Assembly (NCBI GenBank): GCA_025766275.1
Contig: JAFKAC010000151.1
Span: 47,871-111,870 of the forward strand
Direction of reading: 5' to 3'
Length of the DNA: 64,000 nt
DNA from: Lactarius indigo
Lineage: Eukaryota; Basidiomycota; Agaricomycetes; Russulales; Russulaceae
A program made the position numbers and the translations under genes. The notes beneath the pieces were generated by a model that searched no databases, was not told where the DNA came from, and was given only the letters and a program-made list of their open reading frames with translations. This document shows, piece by piece, positions 45,632 to 58,239 of the stretch. The first letter of the stretch is position 1. Every line of letters starts with the position of its first letter.

Positions 45632-47485
45632 ATGGCTACTAGAGACATTGAAAAGGAGGCCGAAGAAGAACAAGTACACTTTCAAAATGTCGTGACTGCT
45701 TTCCAACGATATGCCACGTACACGGTATCTGCTCTCGTCTCCACGCACGTCAACGTCTCTCCTCTAACAACACCGACAGTTAGCTGGAAACAATCGCCGT
45801 CGCAAGGACGTGTTCACGCTCCCGCGTGAAGACCAGGCTCTCCTCGAGCAACTCGGCTACAAACGCAAACTCGCCGATGTGGACGACGCAATACTCGCCA
45901 ACGCAGCATTTCTCAATCAAATCGTAGCCAATCCGGCAATATTCGAAAATGGCATACCCGGAGACGACGAAGAAGAGAACGACAACGAGAAGACTTTAGA
46001 CGGACCACGCGACGATGGTCTATCTAGCGAACCGGTGGCTGTCTCACAAACCACGAACACCCACGGCGCGGCAGATCCAGGGGAGGGTAGTAGCCCCACG
46101 GCAGGGCCTTCGAGACCGAGTCACGGCCACACACACCCTCACCCTGGGCATACCGGGCACGCTCACTCGCATTCTCATGGACCACACTCATATTCTTCGA
46201 CGGATTCTGCAAATCAAAAGCGTAAGCACCGGCCGACGGATTTTGAGATGGACAAAGTAAGGAGCACGCTCAAGCAGCTAGTGCGCGACTGGAGCGAAGA
46301 AGTAGGCACTGCATCCCCCTTACTGCATACTTTTATCCTTGCCGCATCACATCTCATGACAGTTGTAGGGTAAGGAAGAAAGAGAGGCAAGTTATCGGCC
46401 CATGAAGGACGCCTTGCTTGCGCACTTCTCTGACATACCCACGGAGGAACGGTACGTTCGCGTCTGGCCTTTCCGCTTTGCGTTCGCCGTTTTCTCAAGC
46501 CATTCAGACACAACTTCCGCGTACTCGTTCCAGGCGCTGGGCTCGGTAGGCTTGCGTATGACGTTGCCGATCTTGGTGAGAGAATCCCCCCCAGTCATCC
46601 CTTTAGTTCGACCACCGACTCAACTGCACCCCTCAGGCTTTTCCTGCCAAGGCAACGAGTTTTCGCACTACATGCTACTGGCCTCGTTCTTCATTCTCAA
46701 TCGGTGCGCATGACCCCCTCTCTTCCCAGTGCTTCTTCCCACAAACCTAAATCTTTGGCCTGCGCAAAGGACCCAGCAAGTGCACCAGCACACGATCTAC
46801 CCCTATGTCCACACGCTCTCCAACGTGCCCGACCGCGCCGCCTTGCTCAAGCAGGTGCAGATTCCGGACGTCCTTCCCAGCGATCTTCCCCCAGGGTCCA
46901 ACTTCTCCCTCGTAGCTGGAGATTTCGAAGAAGTGTATGGTCAGCAAGGCGGCGACGCAGACCCCGACGAGCCATCGGCTGGGCTATGGGATGCGGTGCT
47001 GACCTGTTTCTTCATCGACACGGTGAGCGTTCTCCCCTCTCTTAACAGATACAACTGAAATTAGGTTTGTGCAGGCGAAAAATATCGTGAACTACCTTCG
47101 GATCATCCATCGGATTCTTGTTCCTGGGGGTGTCTGGATAAATCTGGGTACGGTCTTGGCTCTTGGTTCTCAGTATTTGCATGACCTCTGCTGGATTTCT
47201 GAATTGCTCGCTCCATGTACCAGGCCCTCTCCTTTGGCACTTTGAGGAAAACGCAACGAACGACCCCTCGATCGAACTCGACTTGGAGGAGGTCAAAGCG
47301 CTCGCGGCACAGATTGGCTTTGAAATCAAAGTGTGTACTTTATGTGTACCCTGTCATCTTACGTGCACAGGGCTGATTACGATCAGAACGAACGCCGAGT
47401 GGAAACGACCTATGTGAACAACAAGGATTCGATGCTCGGTTACGTATATCACGCGGCCTTCTGGACCGCAACGAAGAAGTTATAG
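45632..47485 (+). CDS. Carnosine N-methyltransferase (N2227 family)
   Basis: The CARNMT1/N2227 family uses S-adenosylmethionine to methylate carnosine or related histidyl peptides; the fungal substrate is unsettled. Start MATRDIEKEAEEEQVHFQNV, then FQRYATYT and, after an intron, NRRRKDVFTLPREDQALLEQ. After introns comes DKVRSTLKQLVRDWSEEGKEER. The SAM-binding motif is restored by splicing: HNFRVLVPGAGLGRLAYDVA, then GFSCQGNEFSHYMLLASFFI. The rest is typical: QQVHQHTIYPYVHTLSN, LVAGDFEEVYG, WDAVLTCFFIDTAKNIVNYL, IIHRILVPGGVWINLGPLLW, VETTYVNNKDSMLGYVYHAA-FWTATKKL and stop. An unusual insert before the domain is histidine-rich (HGHTHPHPGHTGHAHSHSHG). It converges with the transporter gene, about 140 bp apart. 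Confidence 0.9.
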
Positions 47486-47627
47486 TTCCAGGAGGCTGTA
47501 AGATTTAGATGTACCGCATGAATATCGCGTGGGTCTCCGACCCATTCGCTGAGTTATTCGGCTTTAGACCAATGTGCCAGATGCTTCTCACTTGTAGCAG
47601 TTGACAACGTTGACTTCTCATGTGTGT

Positions 47628-49739
47628 CTATACATCCCCTGCTCTATCCTCCGCCGTACGCAAGCGCTTCTCCATCCGCACCTTACGTAACCCTCTGCTC
47701 TCGTGTACACCAAAGCCGTTGCGGAAAACCAGGCGCACTTCTTCGAGACTCAGCCCAGCGGTCTCTGGAAAGCAAAACACTACAAAGGTATAACTGAGCG
47801 CGCACAGCGCCGCGTAGAACCCGAATGCCCCAGAAGGGGTAATGTGCGCCATGAGCGAGAGGTAAGTAGCGCCGATCAGTAGGTTGACCGACCAGTTGGT
47901 GGCGGTGGCGAGAGAGGTTCCGATGCCACGCACTGGACGCACACGAGAGCGCGAGGGCGAGTTGGTAAGCAGGGAATCGCCGCAGTCGGGTCATAGGCCG
48001 CACCTTCGAGAGAAAACAGCTCGCCTTGTTGCCAGGGTACATTGCCGATGCCAGTAGCGTACGATGCGACGAAGGCGATCATGGAAAAAAGCACCACGCC
48101 TGACCAGCCATGGGAGTAACGCGTACCATCTACCAAGACGTTTCCCGTGTTTCGTGTCAGGACTGGGTCACAGGTTCTCTCTCAGTCTCATCTCGCCAAG
48201 AGAAAAGGAGTAAAACAAACGCATACAATGGAAGGCTACGCTCGCCAGAACGAGGCCGAAGATCATGCCGGGCATCGACCAGAGAAGGATACGGCGACGC
48301 CCGATAATGTCGATGTACTTCAGTGCGAAAAGCGTGAAAAGGAAGTTCGTCCCCGATATGATAAGCCCGACCGCTGTCGGCTGGTTGAAACCGATCTCCT
48401 TGAACAAAGTTGCAGAGTAATACATCAAAGTATTGAAGCCACAAGCTTGTTGAGCAAACTGAAGTGCGCAAGCGACAACTGACGTTTTTGTTTAAGATAT
48501 GGTCGGAGAGCGAAGAAACGCTGTGCATCACGTACTGAGGGCACGGCGGTTAACAGGAACGAAGAGAATGGAGCGAAAACGCTCCAAGAATGTTGTAGTT
48601 TGAACGATCTCCACGCTCTGCTTCACGGCAGCTTGCAATACCTTGACCTAGCAAAGTGCGTCCATGAGCGGCGTAGATGGCCACCAACTGGAAACCAAAC
48701 CTTGAAGTCTATTTGCTTTGCGTTCGCATGCGCATAAATCTTCGACATAACGTCACGCGCCTGATCAACGTGTCCTCTCTTGAGCAAGATACGCGCTGTG
48801 AGGCCAGGCACGCTTGTGAGATACGGGAGTGGGACAAACCACGGCAATACACCGACTTACGTGACTCCGGAAGAAAGAATAGGAAGATTAGCTGCAAGCC
48901 CGCGGGTATTGTACCAAGTCCGACCATCCACCTCCAACCTCCACGAACGTTTGCAAAGCCAGCGTCTATCCCATAGGCCACTACCTGTCCAAATGTAATC
49001 GCGACGACATTTATAACGACCATCCGCCCGCGCAGACGCGTCGGTGATAATTCCTGGATGTAGACAGGCGCAACACAAGCTGCGATGCCGACACCCCAGC
49101 CGATCAAGAAGCGTGTGCCGATCTTTGATAGCGTCGTAGTCTCAGCCTCGGACAGCCCACATAGCTTCCGTAAATTCGAACATACCATAGCCCAAACTGT
49201 ATGGCAGATTGCCTGTCCAATGGCGCCGGCGATGAAGAGGATATCCGCTATGCCGAGTACCGGTCGTCGTCCGACGGCATCGGAGAGCATTCCCGCGGTC
49301 AGGCCTCCAAGAAGTGCTCCCAGCGTGGTGGCGGAAGTGATAAGTTCCTAAAATAGTACCCGGATGTAAGCTTGGGGTCCACTCTTCACCCATGTCACCG
49401 GCCCAAACCTTCTGCAGATTGGAAAGGCTCTCAGAACCAAGGTCTGAACCAATGCTGACGAGAGCACCAGATACGACACCGGTGTCATATCCTAAGTCAC
49501 CGAATAAGACATGTTGGTCGAGAACAAAAAAGATGAGACCGACCGAACAAGAGACCGGATATGCTGCTGCAAAACACCAACGACCACACGAACCACGTTG
49601 TCCTCTCCTCACCCTCAGCAACGACTACAAGTTCAGATATTTCTCCAGCCGCGATTTTCTTTGTGATATCATCTTCTAGCGATTCTACGTATCCTTCCCT
49701 GGTTTTCACTTCTCGTTGCTTCTCGTTGTGAGTTTCCAT
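47628..49739 (-). CDS. MFS sugar/inositol transporter (ITR1-type)
   Basis: A proton-coupled major-facilitator transporter of the plasma membrane with 12 expected spans. Start [20 protein letters not shown], then the first span ([20 protein letters not shown]), [23 protein letters not shown] signature across an intron, [20 protein letters not shown] (the GR-R/K motif), [60 protein letters not shown], and in the second half [46 protein letters not shown] and [30 protein letters not shown] and [11 protein letters not shown] are closest to the myo-inositol (ITR1) branch, though hexose transport cannot be excluded. Several introns are needed. Stop at 47628-47630. Confidence 0.87.
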
Positions 49740-50481
49740 GAAGAGGTGTCGGTATCGTATCCTCTGAGAAACTTGGGGGTGGAAAGTGTATGAAGAGGCG
49801 AGGTTCCATGTTTGTCCTTTTTGTTGAAGAAGGTAAGGAAGAAGGTTCCCCGAGTACGGAGGTGTCAAAGACTCGGAGCGTGGTCACTTGACTGAGAGAG
49901 AAGTGAGGAAGCCGCTCTTGTTATCATACACCCGGAGTGCCTGAGGAGAGTCTCCAAGGGAGTTCCCTTAAGGCAAGGCTTGCCCAGCGGAGGTTTCGGA
50001 CCGCCGCCGTCGTTTGTTAGTGTGCCGATCACCCGGGCCATATATTACGCAGGTGTTTGAGAGTTTCACAAGTCAGAATCATGCTAAGGTAGCAGACACC
50101 TAGACTCATTACTAGTCGTTCTTCAGTGCTCTACCGCCGGGGGTGAAATTGAATATCCCAACAGGCGTACCCTACTCATATCTCTCCCTCGCTACCCACC
50201 GGGCGAAGGGCCCAAAAGAGGTACGTCTTTAACACGCGCCTGCGCCACTCGCTAACTTGTTCCTTTTCTCGACAAGTGATAATCGGGAAGCTTTCTAACA
50301 AAGTCCTTCTAAAAAATCTTTTGTAATTATCTGGATGCTTCTCCACACCTTTAGCCTAGACTTGCGCATATATGTCGAAAGTGGCGACGTATCATATTTG
50401 TTTCTTGGCGGGTTCTTCACCCTCGGCTGTCCTGTACGCATGGAACTCCAGTCTTGAAGACTCTAGATTACTGCCACCCCC
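49740..50481. other. Intergenic region upstream of the transporter
   Basis: About 740 bp with no recognised gene. It should contain the transporter promoter. Confidence 0.4.
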
Positions 50482-51304
50482 TTGCCTTTTGCCCTGAGCT
50501 CAGGCTTCGGAAGATCTCAAGTGCTCGATCCCCCTGTTCCCAAGGACGAGGACAAAATTACGGCCGCACTGGCGCAGTCTGGCCGTTTTAGTTCTATTAG
50601 CCTCACCGTCACAAGCTCGCTTCTGGATAAGTTTTCTCGAGGGGCCATTTTCAAAATTAGAGGATCTGGGTTCATCTACCCAAGAGAACGTACAGTTGGC
50701 CCTGCCTAGCAATTGTCAGTGGAACCCACGCCTCCGTATGTTCCACGAGGCCGGGGTTGCCTTTCCCTCTTTCCCTCAGCTTCTTTTGTGCAAGACCTCG
50801 TAGATCTTCAACTCCACGAGGTTTTTAGTGCTACACATTTTCCCCAGAAGCATTCATGAACGTCTTGTTCGAGATGTCCCAACTTTGATCACTTCACTCT
50901 ATCTCCTATCTCGCCATAGCTACCTCGGATTGATTTCACGTCAGAGCAACGCCGCGTTATTCCCTGCTCTTACCTTTCCAAAATATCGAGGAACTAGCAA
51001 GTACTTGGACAGCATCGTGGCCAGGATGAATGCGCCTTGCCTTGGGGATATTGATATCACATTCTTTAGTCAACTCCCCATGGACGCTTCGCAACTTGAC
51101 CGATTCGTCGAGCGGATAGAAACCCTGAGGTCACATGGTCGAGCAGATGTTCTAATCTCTGATGGTGCCATTTCCATCTGCTTTTTTCAACCAGGAGCTC
51201 CTACGTCCCTTGGATTGCAGATATCGTGCGAGCAGTTAGACAGGCAGTTGTCCTTCGTGGGTCAAATTTGCAACAATTTTCCCCTTACCTATTTTGTGTA
51301 AAAG
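50482..51304 (+). pseudogene. F-box/LRR-like remnant
   Basis: Plus-strand pieces read FGRSQVLDPPVPKDEDKITA, ALAQSGRFSSISLTVTSSLLD KFS, then TSLYLLSRHSYLGLISRQSN-like text, SKYLDSIVARMNAPCLGDID, ITFFSQLPMDASQLDRFVER and LQISCEQLDRQLSFVGQICN. This is the internal text of a large mushroom F-box family (KDEDKI...ALE; YLD.LVARI.AP.L; ISC...D.QLS). No F-box or start is present and at least one frame change is needed, so I take it as a truncated pseudogene. Confidence 0.6.
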
Positions 51305-52256
51305 ATCTACGCATCAGTTCAACTCAACCATCAAGCTCGGGTCAATGCACGGGCCATTATGGGAAGCCGCAAAGTCGTTCATCGCCTCGCGATGACCCTC
51401 TGGTAGTTCTGAACGTATGGCTCCGCCATCAACGATCTTCCCAGCTCTCTGCGGGGACGAGGGAATGCCAGGTCTACTACACCAATACTTCTGCGCCTTT
51501 GTAATATTGGGTTTACAAGGCGGCAAAACCTCGGCGGGAACAACGGCGACCAGCACATGCCCCGAATCCTGCACTCCTATTGCAACGACTTCGAATGGAC
51601 ATTTGGATGCGATTACCTTTTCCGAGAACACCTCGAACGCAAACACCCTGAATTCACATTCGCCGATGCGCTTATTTCGAATCTTGCTTGACAGTCAAGT
51701 CGCCGCACGTCAAGTTATTGGGGTTTCGACACCCTAGCGTGGTTAAACTACATCACCCCGTCGACCCCTTTTCTCCTCGATGCCCAAAGAAACGTGATAG
51801 CGTTATCCACGCACAGCAAGCTCTTTCTTTTCTTTTCTTAGGTTTCTTTGTCTCGTTTTTTCTGGTAGACAGGTCGAAGAACACATAGATGGACCTGTCC
51901 TCGCACGTATGTGCGTACATTATAAAGATAATGAGTCATGAACACAACGTATCTGGGCCACGCATGAACTCATCGTGCGCGCGACGGGAACTAACTAAAA
52001 TTTTAATGCTAGGTAGGGCCACACGTTGGGCATGCGTTACAAATTTGAAGTACATCATACACAAGATGACCCACTCCCAACAGCTTTCCACAGAAATGCT
52101 CTTCAAATGTCACACCCTGTATTCGTTAGGTCGTAGTGGGTAGTGGTGAGGGCTCACTTGGTGACCGTGCGAAACAAGGAAACACCCGAGTGGCGGGAAT
52201 CCGGACCGCAAGCGGTTCGAGTACCACCCCAGGTCAACCTACGCATTATCTTAACA
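51305..52256. other. Intergenic region upstream of ISY1
   Basis: About 950 bp. Open frames are present on both strands near 51314-51740 but match nothing I know. They may be further decay products of the F-box remnant. The end includes the ISY1 promoter and 5' UTR. Confidence 0.4.
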
Positions 52257-53480
52257 ATGGTGAGAACCGTTACCAAAAACATAACGACTTGACTCTGATA
52301 GATCCCTACTTCAGGCTCGTAATGAGGAAAAGGCTCAATCCATGCTCTACCGCTTCTGCGAAGCGCAGGCGGCAGAGCTTGGCCTTGGGACGCGGGGCGA
52401 CCGGCGACCGCGCATGGCGAGCGCGTGCAAGAGCCTGCGGGAATGTGAGCGGTGGCGAGGAGAAATTTTGCGCGAAATCAGTAGGAAGGTGTCAAAGATA
52501 CAAGATTGTGTGTGTTCTCCTTGTCCTTGGTTCATTCTGGGCTCAAAGCTTACCTTCCATAGCTGGTCTGACGGACTACGAGGTTCGAGACCTAAACGAT
52601 GAGATCAACAGGCTCTTGCGTGAAAAGCGACATTGGGAGAATCAAATCATCGCGTTAGGCGGTGCTAACTACCGGAGGAACGTAGCCATGCTCGACGACG
52701 ACGGTCGGGAAGTTCCAGGAACCAAGGGATATAAGTACGTCACCTCCATCTATCTTCAGAGTCCCTCTGGCGTACCGATGCGAACCTTAAAAAAGATACT
52801 TTGGACGGGCGAAAGAACTGCCAGGTGTAAAGAGCTCTTCGAGAGCCGCAAAAAGGAGGAGGACGAGGAGAACGCGACGCATAACTTCTACAAAAAGTAT
52901 ACCAACCAGGGCCCAGCATACTTTGGAGACCTCGATGAGCTAGACGGGGAGCTCCTAAAATATGAGGAGGCAGCAGAGCAAGCAGGTACGCCAGGCCTCC
53001 GGGAGGGCATTTTGACCGCATGCAGCTCACATCCAACACGCGACAGGATGGGAACAAGCGCACGCTAACCTTCGTGAAGTGCTGGGCCTTCCTGACGATA
53101 CACCTGTGCCCAAAATCCCGCGAGGAGCCAGCGTGCTGTCATCCAATGCGCCACCACCTGACGGCCCACCGTCAGCGGTACCAGACGGCAAGCGCAAGGC
53201 CCGCGACGACGGCAGCGACGGCACCCCGGTGCCGGAATCTGACGGCGAACTTGCCAAGCGCTCAAAACCGGGCTCCTTGGCCCCTCCTCCCCCTCCCGAC
53301 GCCACGCAGGCAGATGTCGCTGCCACGACATTGGCGCATGCTCGTGCAGCTGTCGCTCACATCCCCTTCTTGTCGGTGGAGAGTCTGTTGCCACCGAAGA
53401 TGCCAACGAAAGAGGAGATGGAAGGCGTGCTCCTCGAACTGCGCAAGCGTGCGCTGGTCGAAGAGTATTTCGGCAACTAG
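52257..53480 (+). CDS. ISY1: Pre-mRNA-splicing factor ISY1
   Basis: ISY1 belongs to the Prp19/NTC complex and influences the fidelity of the first splicing step in the catalytic spliceosome. The start codon stands alone in its coding exon: ATG 52257-52259, intron 52260-52314 (gtgaga...ttcag), then ARNEEKAQSMLYRFCEAQAA. The rest is strongly conserved: RRPRMASACKSLRECERWRG, EILREISRKVSKIQD, SGLTDYEVRDLNDEINRLLR (after a second intron), EKRHWENQIIALGGANYRRN, VPGTKGYKYVTSIYL. A longer fungal C-terminus follows: GELLKYEEAAEQAGWEQAH, PDDTPVPKIPRG, a disordered Pro-rich part and a conserved end VESLLPPKMPTKEEMEGVLL...EEYFGN. The intron right after ATG is inferred from the restored MARN start. Confidence 0.94.
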
Positions 53481-53560
53481 CGATTTTCACCATTCTCTAC
53501 TTCCGTGTTTCTGTAGCCGTCGCCGCCCGTGTGCGAACACAGTTGTCATTATTTAAGAAT

Positions 53561-56500
53561 CTAGTATTTGATTACAACTCTATACACGATAACGATAAGA
53601 TCTATAAAAGGTAGGATTGCGAGCTGGAGAATCCAGTAGTCCAGTCTAGTAGGTCCATGCATGACGTGTAAGACCGGTGCTTCTAAGACTGTGAAGATAA
53701 CAAGTGCAGCACCCCAAATACAACCGTCAAGAATCCAAACCTCGACGCCATGAATACCACGGCAGCTCCCTTGACCACCGCCGACCCACTGATGGGCGGA
53801 GAGGCGGCAAGCACAGCCGTCGCTGCCTCTTGCACTGACAACCGGACTGCCGATTTCTCGGAGCGAGGAATCACCCTCCATTCCTTGCGGAGGCAAGAAC
53901 CGGCTCGCGCGCCACGCGCTCATCCACTTCCAGACGTTCTCCTCCCTGAGTGGCCTAGCGCCTTCCGCCAGCACGCTCGAGACACGGACCGCGCGCGCAG
54001 TGTCCAGACGCGCGACGCCGATGGGCTCCCACTCGGGTCCCGTGCGCGCAGACTGGAAAAAGCTGAACAGGCGCAGCGCCGGGTTGGCCACCTGCGCCCT
54101 CTCCAGCTCCGCTGCGGAGTAAGACTGGGAGGCCTTGTGCGCCTCTGCAAGCTTGGAGAGCCAGCCAGGTACGGGACAAGCGGGACGTTAAGCGCGGACG
54201 CCACGGGCGCGATGAGTGTGTTGAATGGGACGCCGCGCGGGGTGTGCGACGTGGAGCGTGTGGGCGCCTGGATGGGTTGTCGACCGCGTGACATCTCGAG
54301 CATTGCGGCGGCCGCATCTGGCGCGGTGATCCATCCTACGGACTGGGGTGTGTTCCGTCAGCAACAGCTTGGGGGTTGAGTCAGGATGGCACGCACCCCA
54401 TCGAGGCTCGGCAGACATCCCAACGTGAGCGCTGACTTTAAGAGCGATGGGAACCACTCGCTCTCGTTCCAGGTGCCACTCCATCTCCACAGACCTGGCC
54501 AAGACGCACCACCACGGGTCGCAGTGCGGTACGCTCCGCCGCTACATCAAGGATGCGTTCTGCCACCCACTTTGACTCCGAATAGCCAGTACCGACGGCA
54601 ATCTCTGGGTTAGATAGAACTTCCTCCACAACTGGACCCTTGTTCTCGAAGTCTAATGATCATCATCAGTTACAAGGGTGATAAGAAAAACAAGTCAACT
54701 GTAGGACGCACTGATAAATACGGAGATAGAAGAGGACAAAGAGCAGATGCGGGGGCGCGCGCGAGGGCGATGTAGATCGCAAAATCGACTAAGGCTCGGA
54801 CGCCGGAGATACCATCTTCGAAGGATGCCAAAGACAGGTTGAGATTAATTTTCCAGGCTATCGGCATACTCAGCACAGTTAGCCGGGTAACAGAGGCGTC
54901 GAGCGTACCATTGTGAACAATATGCGTGACTGATCCGCGAATCTATGTAGTCACATCGTATGAGCACTTGTGTATCTGAAGAGATTCCACGTACTTCTTC
55001 ATATAGCCTATCGTTCACACCCAAAAGCCGGCGCATTTAGGTCTCCCTCCACATAAACCAGCTTCTTAGACGAGAGGAGGCTCGTGTACAACCCGCGCTT
55101 CTCAACGCTGAGCTGTTGTCGGACCTCTGAAGTCGCAGATCGTGATGGCCTATTGAACGCATACACGCGTATAACCGTCGGCGAAGCAAGTAATTGAGCA
55201 AGCATATTTGAACCGAGACCACCAGTCGTCCCTGTCAACATATACGTGTCGCCAAAAGGCAACTGGCGGCCAGATCCATTGACAACAGGGCGTGCGGGGA
55301 AGTTTTCCGTGTACTTCTCCACAAGTGCCTGTAACTCCTGCCCGCGTGCTTTAAGGCCAACGCCGAGGGCAGATTGAGGGTCCGTTACCGCCCTGCTTAA
55401 GAACGTCGCCATGCGCTCGATACTGGGTGCTCATATACGAAGGATAGCAGACACGAGCTTCACTGCCTCGGGCTTGGTCTCTCGAAGCCCATGCAGGACA
55501 GAATTGCGGATATAAGTCGACTGTAGACTGTGAGGGAATGTTAACGAACAACGACAGACACCCGCAAGCTGCGTACCTATCGCAACCGTGCTGGAAGATA
55601 TCGATATTGTCGGCCATCTTCTGTGTCATTACCTTATGACAATGCGCCGCACATATCCAACGATTGCGAGAGTCCACTCGGAAGGTGATGGGATATCAAC
55701 TTGTGAAGTCTGTTCGACGACATCATACAGGGCGTTGATCTCGTTATCGTAGTCCTTAAGGATTGCTTGCCGCCGCCGTCATTTTTGCCGTGTATACAAA
55801 CGGCTTCGATGGGGATGCGACAATTATCATCTAAAAATCGACTAGGTAGCTCAGAAGTGTAAATACGACAGTTGTACGTGCCTCCTTGAATAGACGAGAA
55901 TGTTGAGGCGCAAAGGCGTTTAACCGCTCTACGGTGGCCTGTGCTTCAAAGATGAGAACCCAGGAGAGAAAACTTATGTGAGGACTCGCCAGATCACTTG
56001 CGAAACTCTCCAATTTCACTTCGTCCTTGGGGTCGAATGCGAATTGAGGCTTCGGGTCGACGAGAACGCCATTCTGGAACCTACCCCTGCCAAACATGAC
56101 AGAAGATTGGATATGTGGGTCCTGGGCTAAGAACCCTCTGCGAGCAGACGTCAGGCATTTGAACTGACTACCGAAACTGGTATATCCGTACCCAGAGGCC
56201 CCGGATTCGTCTTCTCTCCTGTTGACAACATGATTTGATCGTCTTTTCTGCCATAAATTTTCCATAAACCGGGTTTCGTTGGGTGAGGTACCAACAGATC
56301 CGAGGTAGCGTATGCATCCTTGCCGTCTACATCAGTATTGAATACGACGGGGTGGTGCAGGTCGTGGTCCTGTAATTTCTAAGCAAAAATAGTGCGGGCC
56401 TAGGATCCTCGTACAATGAGAACCAGTTCGAAAGTTCCATCGCCTTGGGGTAAAATGTAGGAAGGCAGTGAGAGGAAACAGTGAGGTACTCCCAGTCTTC

Positions 56501-58002
56501 TCCACGAGACTGGCCTGTCATGATACATCAACTACTGAAGCAGAACGAGAGGGAGACGGGCGCACTGGGAAGCACCGTATTCATCACACCACACTCGGTA
56601 CTACAAAGACATTAAAGAGAGATGAGAGAATTAGGTCGGGGTGCCTACCATCCGTACTGGGAATGTATGGAGATCCCTTCACGCGTGAGGAGATCTCCTA
56701 CTTCCTTAGGTAGTGGGCCTCCTCCCCACATCTTCAAAGGTGCACAACATGAGTAACATAAACAAAAATAGTGCCTTAAACATACCACTGCCTTCGTGGT
56801 TCTGAGATAATCCACGGCGGTAGGACTGCGCGACCAGGCCTGGGTACATCGCTCAATGACATGTACCAAGAAGGAAAAGGTCACGTGCCTCTAAAAATGT
56901 GGGTGCAGCGGCTCCGATAGAGCAACGAGTTGCGATCATCCCTTCTAATACGTTTTGAGGATTTGGCAGTACAGCTGGAAAGGCCGGCTTGAATACAGCC
57001 ATCACCACTCCCACGGATACCTGTAAACTAATAAGGACCGATAGATATGGGAGAAAAAGGTACCTACCACTAGGGCGATTTGCAGAACACCCATCCCATG
57101 GAATACTGGCATGGCATGACAGGACATGATTTGTCCACACAATCCATTTCTCCCCACCCTAACCAAATATGTTACTACAAATTCGTTGGAAAAGGAAAAA
57201 GGACAACATACACGGAATGGTGCATAGAGTGACGACCTGTCTGTGGGTCCATACTATCGGCTTTGGAAACGAGGTAGATCCTTCACACCGAGTCAGTTAT
57301 AAACAACTCGATTGAGCAGGTCATATTCATACCAGAAGAATGCAGTATCAATGCTGGCGCGTCTAAATCGAACTTGACCGCAGGATAGTACTCAAAATCG
57401 ATGTGGGAACAATCGTGCGGGTAAATATCTTCGAAGTGTGGCATGTCGGAGATAGGAATCTCGAGGTGCCCATCCGCCCGAAGTAACTCTAGGGAAGCGG
57501 CGGCGAGCTTCTGGAGCATGGGTTCACCACCCACCAGTAGGTGACGCGCAGCGGTCTTCTTCAGAAGATGGGCGATAGCCTCAGGCGAATTCCTAGGCGA
57601 AATGGGGAATACAGCAAACCCAGCTCGCAAATCCCAACTTCGGTCGTAACGTAGGTCACGGTATCTAGAAGGTGTCAGAAGGCAAGCGTCGTAGAAAACG
57701 GTACACGAACCCGTCGCCGCCAGTGCCGCAATGATAATGGGGCGCCCATCCAAGGCGGCTGAGGCTTCTTCCGCGGAGACGCGGGATGCAACAAGACGTG
57801 CGGCGCGATGAATCCCACGAACAGCCTCAGCCCACGCAATAGTCTTGACTCCCCAGGACCGTCCTCATAGGTGAAGAAAGGGTGTGGCACTGTTTTTGTG
57901 CTGCCAGTCGTAAAGGTCGGGAAGTGTCAGGGACTTGTCACTCAAAGGTGGAGCCTTGAACGTTAAGCTGTTCAACACTTGCGTCTTAGGTAGAGCGGAC
58001 AT
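53561..58002 (-). CDS. NRPS-like adenylate-forming reductase (A-T-R)
   Basis: Such enzymes activate a carboxylic acid as an adenylate, load it on a phosphopantetheine arm and reduce it to an aldehyde. Start [20 protein letters not shown]. The adenylation domain shows [32 protein letters not shown]-type core, [37 protein letters not shown] and [20 protein letters not shown]. The carrier site is [19 protein letters not shown] (Ser is the attachment residue, made by splicing). The reductase domain has [20 protein letters not shown] (NADPH loop), [44 protein letters not shown] (Tyr-x3-Lys) and RLGQVCGD. Many introns. Near 54161-54168 one base seems missing between NVPLVPYL and [20 protein letters not shown]. 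The true C-terminus after [18 protein letters not shown] is uncertain. The substrate cannot be deduced. Confidence 0.85.
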
Positions 58003-58239
58003 GGTGGGGGAAAGAAGGGAGAAGAGAAGTTGGTTAGGTAACCAGAGAGTTGGATATGAAAGACAGAGAGCAACTTCCTTTCCCAATGGAATGCATATCC
58101 GGTGGAGTATTACCGTATTACTCAACAAACCGGACAGAGGGACGGAAATGACACGCACCGTACCGCGTATCCCCAACATCAGGATCATAAGGGACTCGGA
58201 GCGAATGAATATCATCAGATCCTTGTCGAACGGCAGAGG

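Noticed and set aside
52130..52235. Possible tRNA (ggttcgagtacc resembles a B box)
   Set aside because: No matching A box or acceptor stem pairing could be built.
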